Program-made: the position numbers and the translations under genes | NCBI GenBank assembly: GCA_021014325.1 | Contig: CM037462.1 | Location: forward strand, 18,868,135-18,932,134 | DNA length: 64,000 bases | From: Plazaster borealis | Taxonomy: Eukaryota; Echinodermata; Asteroidea; Forcipulatida; Labidiasteridae | Direction: 5' to 3' | In this document: one piece after another, positions 56,501-64,000 of the stretch | Numbering within the stretch: the stretch's first letter is position 1 | Layout of the letters: each line of letters starts with the position of its first letter | Notes under the pieces: generated by a model | Told to the model about the DNA's origin: nothing | Seen by the model: the letters and a program-made list of their open reading frames with translations, nothing else | Databases searched by the model: none

Positions 56501-59500
56501 AGAATCATTCCTCCAACTAAAATAAATAGATTGGCAGGAAAAAGTATCTCAACAGTAACCATCACTCTTATATAAAGTTGACGCTACTCGGGCCTAACTC
56601 GGCTCGAGACGTTGTGATCACAGGTTTTTGCAATGTTAGAAATTCGTTTTTGCCATCCAGGCCGATCCTGGGCAGCACGAACAGCCTGTTGTAGGCCGAT
56701 GGCGTTGAGGTCGTCTATAACCTATGAAATGTAGGTGCACATGAATGAACTGTTCAGATCAGTTGTTGCCTCAAAATTTAATATAATGAAATTATAACAA
56801 TTTGTTGTGCCCCATCCAGCAGTCAGAAGATGTAGACACCCCTAGCAGCTCTCAACAGCTTCCTGATGTAGGCAAAGCCCCACCCTCCATACCAGGTGGG
56901 GTGAACATGCCCCCTACGATGGCCAGCTTGCCAATGATGGGTAAGTGACACTTCGTCCAGAACCCAATTTTATACAGCTGCTTAATCCATATCTGCCGAT
57001 TTATCATAATCCTGGTTTGTCAGACAAAAGAGCAAGTTCTAGAATTGGGATTTACATAATAATCCCTGATAAAGAGTTAATTCGACCATAGATTCCAGAA
57101 CTCTTTTTAGCATATTGTGAGACACTATAGTTTTGTAGAGTGAGTTTTTTAATCAAAGAATGTTGGTTTCATTTTTATCGTCAAAGGAGCTCCTGGTATG
57201 CCTAGAATGAAGCCACCAGCAGGTGTAGCAGTACCCCCAGGACCTGGTATGCCTCCTGTTGCTGGACTACCACAAGGTACCTTTTCATACCAACTGGAAA
57301 TAATGCAGATTGTGTTGTATTATTAATATTTGAAGCCGATTCATTTTACTTCAGGCTAACCCTTCAAAATCCTGTTTAGGAAGTTGACCGATTGCGGAGG
57401 ATTGAGGACTTTAAGCCCATATAACAATTGCTTTTCACTTGCACAGGCATACCAAACTTATCCAAATCCAAACACTGTGGTGCTTGGTGAACATAGAGTG
57501 AAGGATAATGGAGGAATGAGAAACTTTTAAAGGGGCACCAAGGCCAAGACCAGGGCAACAGAGGTCTTCATTCTAGGCCTGCCATCAATTTGGCATAAAC
57601 TTGAGCGATTATTATTATATATTTCTGGTAATGAAACCAAGGATGCCTCATAAGTGAACTTAATCACTGTAGCTCGCAAGCCTGAGGAAACCTGTAAACA
57701 AGGGTGCTTGCAATGTGAACCAGAAACACCGGGGTTAACCCCTACTCTTCCACGACAAGTGTTCTGGGTTCTTTTACGTGCACTACCAATCCTAGTACAT
57801 GGGATCTACGGCTTAATGTCCCATCCGAAGGACAAAGCAATTATGGTATAGTATCTTGCTCAAGGATACAAGTGTCATGGCTGGGACTCGAACCCACACT
57901 CTGCTGATCAGAAACACCAGAGCTTGAGTCCGGTGCTCTTAACCGCTCGGCCACGACACGCCACAAGATGCATCTTCAAGTTAAATTGAGAAAATTGTAT
58001 CTACCGGTAGTTTTTTAAACACTTTACTACCGTATGACACTAAGTTTTGTTGAATTTTGTATTATTATTTGTTTCACCAACAGGTCCCCTTGACACCAGC
58101 ACCATCGCCAACATGTTCCCAAACTTTGATCCCTCGATACCCCCTCCGGGATTTGTGGGGATTCCGAGACAACCCTTCCAGCCAGGTATTATATCAAGTA
58201 ATCCACAAAGACACCTTCATCTTAGACAAGATTAACTCTTAAATTCTTGCCAAGTCCAGGATCCCTAGAACGTTTAACAAACTTCTGAACTTGAGTCAGT
58301 GTGGATGCTAGCTTTTACTGTCTTTGGGAAATTAATTTAGGGGGATAGGAAAAAAACCTTGTTTGTTTGCTTGTTTAGATGATCTTCCCATCAAGGGAAC
58401 TCGGCAAACTCCCACAAGGGGATATAAACACCAAGCTGGCAACAGCCAATCTCTCTCATACAAACATTGGTATAACGTCTATGATTATGAATTGCACAAA
58501 TCAACAAATTGTGATTCAGGAACTAGACGACAATACTTGTTCTATTCATTGTGAAATCAACGGTTAGCTTGGTAGGATTCGAACTGACAACCTTGTGATT
58601 GCAAGTCCTTGTGGGATCTGTGCTGTTCAGAGCCAATGAGGGCTCATCTGGTGCCAAGGTGCCGCTTGAAATATTGCAATAAAAATTAATCTCATTTACC
58701 CTGGTTAGTATGACCGCCTAAAGATAAAGAAGTTGTAGATGACATCATCCATCCAAATAAAGAAATGTTTGAATGTTCATGCTTTTTGTTTGTTGTGCAG
58801 GTATGCCCCCGACTTTCCCCCCTCCTCAGCCCGGTATGCCACCTCTTCACATGTTGCCCCCACCCAATGCCCACGGCCCACTGCCACCCATGCCCGACTT
58901 CTCAAAGCCACCTCCCGGATTCATGGACTTTCCCCCGGACTTCAACCGGCCACCCCCTGATATGGAACTCCTGCCCCTAGATCCGAACGACCCCTCGCTG
59001 ATGCCTATGGTGCCATACTTTGATCTGCCAGCTGGACTGATGGCTCCACTCGTCAAAGTAAGATGTCGTAGCCTGGAATCAATTTCATTGAACTGCTTAA
59101 GCTCAAAAAGTAGCTAAGCACTACAACATTATGCTTACAAGAATAAGGTTACCAGCCAAAATACAATGTCAAATGTACAATCTGTGACTGGTATCCTGCT
59201 TATTTTTGCTTAGCAGAAGAGTTTTAAGCAATATTTTTTGCTTTTAAGCAGCTCCATAAAATTTGGCACAGAGCCCAAATTCATAGCTGCTTACTCAGAG
59301 AATTGCTTAACGTCTTGTGCAGAAAATATTGCTTACATATTTCTGCTAAGCAAAAATGAGCAGGATACCAGTCAAAGATGGTGCAGGGGACATGGTATTT
59401 TGGCTGGTAACCTTGTTCTGGTAAGCATGATTTTGTTGTGCTTAGCTTCTTTTTGTGCTTAAGCAGCTCTATGAAATTGGGTCCTGGACTCAATTTCATT

Positions 59501-62500
59501 GAGCTACCAAGCACACCATCGATCCGTTTTTATAGATTTACAAGTTTATAAGACTACAATTTCACATTCTTTTTTATTTGTCTGTATTTTACGTTACCAT
59601 AATATAACAAATGTAAAAAGTGAGGTCAGCTCAAAACAGACAAGGAAGAGAAATTTCAGATTTTTATTATAATTCAAATTTTGTCATATCTGCTTGGTGA
59701 ATCAAATAGCTGTTATTTTCTTTAGATGAAGAGAAATTATGCTATTTGGATGTACTTCTCTAGTGCTGAGGATACTGTTCCCAAAAGCTGAAATCTATAA
59801 CTCTAGGGCAATAGTGAAAGGTGGAAACCCTATAATTTCAACATGCCTCCTAAATTGGCTATTAGTTTCAGAACTTTTTTGTCCGCAATGACTCTCTCGC
59901 CCTTGACTATGAAACCAATTAACTCTTTGAATGGTTTCCTCACCATCTCCTCCTAGCTTGAAGACACCGAGTACGAGCCAGTGGATCCTGATATGATCCG
60001 CCTGCCCCCTCCCCAGCCCCCAAGCAATCGACTCCTGGCCGCTGTGGAGGCATTCTATGCCCCGCCCTCGAGGGAAGCTCCAAGGAACAGGTAAGGATCT
60101 CTTAACGCCATGAAGCAGTGGCAGAGAGACTCTTAATGGTTTTGGTTTCTGCTTCTGCTTCTGCTAGTTTACTATACTACTGGGTTCTTATATAGCGCTT
60201 TATCACACCCCCAGGGGCGTATCAAGGCGCTCAGTATTTTTTCCTGCAATGTATGCGGAGCTACGTTGAAGTATGAGACCTATTCCTTTATAGCACCATG
60301 TAATGGTTTACAAGGTGCTGTGGCGCAATATGCTGCTGACCAAACCAGGAACACCGGGGCAAACCCCTTCTCTTTACGATAAGTGCACTGGGTTCTTTTA
60401 CGTGCATTACACAACACACGGGACCTTCGGCTTTACGTCCCATCCGAAGGACATAGCAATAATGGTTAAGTGTCTTGCTTAAGGACACAAGTGTCATGAC
60501 CGGGAATCGAACCCACTCTGCTGATCAACAACACCAGAGCTTGAGTCCGGTGTTCTTATCCGCTTGGCCACGACACGCCATGTTTACTGTATTCATTGCC
60601 CTGCTGGAATATTTATTGTATTTTAATTTTTATTCTTTGGACAATACAATATAACGAGCAGAGGCCGTCCATGGAAAGGCACAAGTAAAAACAACTCATT
60701 GAAAAAGATGTGCCCTCCCAGACCCTGCTCATTTAAAAGAATTGATGTAATACAATACACAGAAATCTAAAATTGTAGTGAAGAGTAAAACAAGAATGGC
60801 ATGTTAAAGAATGATTAAAATGCATACAGAAACCACCGTTACTTAAAACCCCCAAATGGTCAAACAAAAGCAGAACCGCTAACCAGACGAACTGAAAAAA
60901 ACAAAAACAACAACAATACTAAGGGACATATCTCGGTACAGTGTCAAATGTGCCAAACATGTGATCGAAATTTTGAAGTGGTTTCAACTAACTAGATTAA
61001 TGCTGTCTAATAATGACTTAAAATGACGTCAGATCTGGTGTGGAGCGAATTCCCTCGGGAAGCAGGTTCCATTCAGGAATAGTTCTTGGGTACAAAGAAT
61101 ACTTCAAACAATCCTTGTTGAAATCTGGTTTCTTGTATGAATACTGGCCATCCATACAACGTGACTGATACAAGCCTTTGTGATGGAGATGTTCCATGTT
61201 ACTTGGTATCAAGCCATGAGTTTCTTTATAGATTGTTGTGAGCCTAGCTTTGGTTCTGCGATCTTCTAGAGTCTCCCAATCTAAATTTTCGACAAAGGCA
61301 GTAGCTCTTGTTTCCCTGCTTTAGTCACCAGAGACAAAGCGAGCTGCTGCCCTTTGAACTCTTTCAATGATATTTTTGTGAGTGCCATGGTGGGGATCAC
61401 AAACTGTGTTGCAATACTCTCAAGTGAACTAGGGCCCAATTTCATAGAGCTGCTTAAGCAGAAAATATTGCTTAAAAATTTTCTGCTAAGCAGAAATGAG
61501 CAGGATACCAGTCACAAATTGTACATGTGACATGGTAGTTTGGCTGGTAACCTTATTCTAGTAAGCATAATTTTGTTGTGCTTAGCTACTTTTTGTGCTT
61601 AAGCAGCTCTATGAAATTGGGCACAGATTTCATCTGATTTGACTTTTTTTCTTCCAGTGAAGGGTGGGAGCAAAACGGTTTGTTTGAATTCTTCAAGGCG
61701 AAGCAGAAGTACTCCAAACTGAAGAAGGACCGTCTGGACAGAGAAGGGCTGCAGAGGACGGTTCACATCCCCTCGCCAATCAGACGGGACAGCTCCTCCT
61801 CAAGATCGCCATCTCCGCAACGCGAGGAAGAATCTGTACGCACCAAACGCAGATACAGGTAAGAGGTTGTCATAATTTTGTCAATCATTGCAAGGCTTGA
61901 ATTTTGGGGAAACATCCACAAGACTACAGGGCTTGTAGCTCAAAACCTTTACTGGACCAGAAAATTTGTTACAAGACCAGAATCAAAATGAGAAAAAAAA
62001 TCTATCTACACAGTGTCACAATTAAACTTTTTTTATTTGACCAAGCACTAAGAGAAGATTTATCTCATTCGTCTAATTGGTAAAACTTTCATACTCAGTA
62101 GAATTGAAAGATATTTATCAGACTCAAAGTCAACAGTTGAACATACGTTTTTAAATTAAAGATGAGGTGAGGTATTATTGTTCAAAAACACAAGACCACC
62201 GGACTTGTCTGGTTATAAGTTTACTGGCCCGACACTAAAAGCGATGGCCTCGGGCCTGCGGTTTTTAGTGTTAATTTCGAGACTTGCATTGTCTTGTGTA
62301 AACATATGGGAATGAAAACAAACGCTTTTTAGTTTTGAAAATGTTCTTTTTACCTAACCCTTTTGTTTTTTAAGGTCACGTTCGAGATCAGCATCACGTT
62401 CACCTGTGCGATCCAAATCCCCTGTTCACAGGCGACGATCCCACTCACGTTCCCGCTCAAGATCGCCTCCTCCCTCTTACAGACGGAGAAGCACCTCAGA

Positions 62501-64000
62501 GTCTCCGCCTCCGAGGAGGAGGAACAGGTCGAGGTCGCGGTCGAGGTCACGGACACCTCCACCCAGGAGACGTAGAGAGAAAACGCGGAGTCCTTCACCG
62601 GATTATGGAATGTAAGATCTTGCGATTGTTCGTTTGTTCTTATAAGCCAATTTGGATTTGTGTTGTGGTGTCGGTTCCAAAACAAATCAAGTTGAAACTT
62701 GACAGATTTCTTGTTTGTATTTTACATCCAGAAAGGATCAAAGTGCGTAATGTCTTTTAGGGAATCCTCTGATAATTGTTCATCTGAAGTTGGAATGGTT
62801 ATTTTATTATCGGAACTTCATAGATGTTCCCCGTCAACTGCCAGACAGCAAATTCTATCACACCTTCTTCAGCCCCTCACCCCGTATCCCACAACACAAA
62901 CCCCAAACAAAGCAAGTGTTGTACTTGATAAATATCACTTCTTTTAAGATTCAGATATTATTGTATCGCTTGATTTTCTTTTTCAACAGACAACCGTTTT
63001 ACCAGACAGATGCAAACACAAGGCTAGGGGAAGAAAACAAGGGTGCCCAACTCATGAAGAAAATGGGTGAGTCTCAAGTTTCCCCTTTTTTAGTTTATAC
63101 CCGGTGCAGCCATTCAATTGTTTGCTGTACTCAGTATTTGAACTAGATACAGGATTCCAAATTGCCTCTTGTCACCTTGCACACAACCTCGTTCCCAGGG
63201 GTGGTCGATCAAAAGTGGCATCAAGTCAAAGAGCAACTGGTCCCCTCTCATTATTCTTGTGATATGTCTAACTGTATGCAGTTTAGGGTGACCGTGTAAA
63301 AACATGATTGATTTGAAATGGAATCGCGTCAAAATACTTGCATTTTCACACGTGTGTACTAAGCACCATACAAGCATTATGTGGCTGAGTGGTTTAGAGC
63401 ATTGTGTGTGGGTTCTCTTCACCCAGAGGTATAAATGGGTACCTGTGAGGGTAGAGGTTGATATTGTGTTTGAAAAGCCTTCGGAGCGCCACGGCAGCTC
63501 GGGGCTGTATACTCCCCAGGGAGCTAAAAAAAAAAGATTAAAGGAATTTTATTGGACCAATTACCAGGGCACTAATGTCAAACGCATTGAGACGTTATTT
63601 TAAAATGCGTTATATAAGAACTAGTTATTATTATTAAAAGCTTTTAACAAGCGTGCACGTAAAGTAGTCACTTTTGGTAGCTAGTCAGTGCTGTTTTTCA
63701 GTACATCCATACCAGGGGTTAGTGACGAGAGGTATCGATACGGCCTGCTGCCCATGGGAGCGAGGCTGCCCTGCACACTCTGTAGTCTGGTGGCGAAGAC
63801 GTCAGGGTCCAGTTTCATACAGCTGCTTAAAGCACAAAAAGAAGCTAAGCAAAACAAAATTATGCTTAGCAGAATATAAAGGTTACCTGCCAAAATATCA
63901 TGTCACATGTACAATCTGTGACTGGTATGCTGCTGATCTTTGCTAAGCATAAATTTTCTAAACAATATTTTCTGCTTAAACAGCTCTGTGAAATTGGACA
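44599..64000 (+). CDS. CHERP: Calcium homeostasis endoplasmic reticulum protein, 16 exons visible, 3' end outside window
   Basis: CHERP is a nuclear, U2-snRNP-associated splicing factor also linked to ER calcium release. Exons: 44599-44626, 47377-47547, 48510-49012, 50023-50160, 50878-51029, 52557-52668, 53747-53836, 54002-54190, 56820-56940, 57187-57276, 58084-58185, 58801-59057, 59957-60090, 61658-61858, 62375-62611, 62990-63066. All are GT-AG and all phases join; about 867 residues are covered. Exon 2 encodes the SURP domain (FVARNGPEFEKM). Exon 3 is Gln/Pro-rich and ends in a charged coiled coil. Exons 4-7 encode the CID domain (LHLIYLINDVNHH). Exons 9-12 are proline-rich, ending in the family hallmark MVPYFDLPAGLMAPLVK. 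Exons 14-15 encode the Arg/Ser domain. Exon 16 starts the G-patch (TRLGEENKGAQLMKKMG). The final exon, expected to finish the G-patch and C terminus, is not seen before 64000. Confidence 0.95.
44627..46500. other. CHERP intron 1, 5' part
   Basis: No gene is seen. 45100-45720 has repeated inverted blocks (ccacaaccacagcac, gtggttgtggcatcag) with a G-rich gggtgaggg stretch in the middle. 46201-46371 is a palindrome with arms cctgacgtttcaaccctagcag and its complement; a fragment of the same repeat is at 3433-3475. Confidence 0.55.
46501..47273 (+). mobile_element. 3' fragment of a CR1/L2-like non-LTR retrotransposon
   Basis: A 214-codon ORF with the typical end of the reverse transcriptase and its thumb region: HAFVTSRLDNGNALLYSLP, LQRLQNTAARIV, LHWLPISQRIIFK and RSFSSAGPRIWNSLP-like (here RRFSSAGPRIWNSLP), then a stop at 47143. 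It is followed by a short 3' tail and an (att)n tract. The 5' part and the catalytic YADD region are absent, so it is a dead 5'-truncated copy in CHERP intron 1. Confidence 0.88.
47838..48006. mobile_element. Palindromic element in CHERP intron 2
   Basis: Arms aagataagttcgttatcacac and gtgtgataacttatagtatctt, with inner arms tccatatcc...aactcgg and gttggatattgg...gcgtctgcgtc / gacgcagaagcgc. Non-coding, about 170 bp. Confidence 0.68.
49424..49511 (+). repeat. Retroposon 3' tail with ATT microsatellite
   Basis: taatgtaaagcgcattgata...gcgctatataagaacta followed by about twelve att units. The same tail occurs at 63575-63637. Confidence 0.65.
50215..50600 (+). repeat. Minisatellite in CHERP intron 4, about 45-48 bp unit
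   Basis: About eight imperfect units containing cagagtagaaaggacttata and agacctagaaagacccagtc. Units differ by small indels. Confidence 0.85.
51790..52495 (+). mobile_element. Repeat family E with nested palindromic element
   Basis: Second copy of the repeat at 45-690. At about 51997-52268 it is interrupted by an inverted-repeat element with outer tcgtcg...cgacga ends and arms ctataaggtccttcacaaacg / cgtttgttaaggaccttatag. It lies in CHERP intron 5. Confidence 0.65.
52682..52850 (+). repeat. SINE with tRNA-Leu-like head
   Basis: gtggcgtgtcgtggccgtg...gtgtgggttcgaatcccggtc has A- and B-box layout with a long variable arm. Degraded copies in minus orientation are at 57640-57963 and 60187-60582. 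It is a SINE, not a tRNA gene, because the same unit with its tail recurs. Confidence 0.72.
53170..53530 (+). mobile_element. TTAA element family A, hairpin gcttcatgcctgaagc
   Basis: cttaaaggcagggtatacttttgg at the left. The right end is lost where a gcttagc-type repeat begins (about 53528). It lies in CHERP intron 6. Confidence 0.78.
54191..56370 (+). repeat. Higher-order hexamer minisatellite at the CHERP exon 8 donor
   Basis: Made of ggtctt/ggtctg-type hexamers organised into 90 bp units (markers tgagtctggg and gtgttcggctctggg at 54721, 54811, 54901 and so on). A variant unit marked by ttggtcttag recurs at 54661, 55021, 55381, 55831 and 56239, that is, at 360 bp steps and then 450 and 408. 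It begins with the first intronic base after exon 8. Long ORFs on both strands come from the hexamer period and are not genes. Confidence 0.93.
57640..57963 (-). repeat. tRNA-Leu-like SINE, minus orientation (CHERP intron 10)
   Basis: The tRNA-like head reads from about 57963 leftward (gtgtcgtggccgagcggtta, B-box gggttcgagtccc), followed by the ggacattaagccgtagatccc tail shared with 60187-60582. Confidence 0.75.
59076..59482. mobile_element. Two head-to-head copies of a gcttaagcag repeat
   Basis: 59076-59260 and 59270-59482 are inverted copies built from gcttaagcagctctatgaaat, ggttaccagccaaaatac and gtgactggtatcctgct. Further copies: 53528-53625, 61431-61625 and 63805-64000 (cut by the window end). 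Each is itself close to a palindrome. Confidence 0.72.
60187..60582 (-). repeat. Most complete copy of the tRNA-Leu-like SINE
   Basis: On the minus strand: tRNA-like head from 60582 (cgtgtcgtggcc, B-box gggttcgattccc), a middle with ccgaaggtcccgtgtgttg, and a tail with agcgctatataagaaccc at 60187. It lies in CHERP intron 13. Confidence 0.78.
61893..62290 (+). mobile_element. Repeat family E, uninterrupted copy (CHERP intron 14)
   Basis: Contains the same ordered blocks as 45-690 and 51790-52495 without an insertion (cacaagactacagggcttgtag), so it shows what the empty site of the other two looked like. Confidence 0.65.
63360..63640 (+). repeat. SINE with conserved core and ATT tail
   Basis: gtggctgagtggtttagagc (tRNA-like A-box), gtataaatgggtacctgtgag, gccttcggagcgccacggcagc, and a tail gcgttatataagaactagttatt. 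The B-box is weak. It lies in CHERP intron 16. Confidence 0.62.

Noticed and set aside
57890..57963. tRNA-Leu-like sequence, also at 52690 and 60510
   Set aside because: All three copies carry the same non-tRNA tail, so they are SINEs.

Overview
The window is animal genomic DNA, most likely from an echinoderm and probably a sea star. It has AT-rich introns crowded with short TTAA-flanked inverted-repeat elements and tRNA-derived SINEs. It carries four spliced host genes with vertebrate orthologues and one complete 15.4 kb Polinton/Maverick. The species call is an inference from the repeat families; the gene calls rest on exon-by-exon reading with splice sites and phase checked by hand.

Layout. 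(1) 4.28-33.16 kb, minus strand: thymidine phosphorylase (TYMP), 8 exons, 461 codons, with an 18.9 kb first intron. (2) 15.24-30.60 kb, inside that intron: a Polinton with about 270 bp terminal inverted repeats and a target-site duplication acatca. It carries protein-primed DNA polymerase B, retroviral-type integrase, packaging ATPase, double-jelly-roll-type major capsid protein, two tandem copies of a probable minor capsid protein, and several small conserved membrane or Cys-rich proteins. (3) 34.64-39.11 kb, plus strand: IFT25/HSPB11, 4 exons, complete. (4) 42.92-44.41 kb, minus strand: TIMM29, 2 exons. (5) 44.60 kb to beyond the window end, plus strand: CHERP, 16 exons visible (SURP, CID, proline-rich, RS and start of G-patch); the last exon lies outside. 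TIMM29 and CHERP start 188 bp apart, head to head.

The Polinton has a striking internal feature. Several related 16-22 bp palindromes recur in most of its intergenic gaps and are also read through in frame inside at least six of its genes, in the manner of the palindromic elements known from Rickettsia. Its terminal repeats look identical, yet most of its long genes are broken by single-base frameshifts with hardly any in-frame stop codons. All 30 host exons I read are clean.

The remaining DNA is mostly nested non-autonomous elements. These include at least three TTAA-flanked families, a piggyBac-like element, an element whose ends are 16 bp tandem repeats and which sits inside another element with an 8 bp target duplication, SINEs, a CR1/L2-like fragment, and three minisatellites. 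The largest minisatellite (54.19-56.37 kb) is a hexamer-based higher-order repeat (6, 90 and 360 bp) that starts exactly at a CHERP splice donor.
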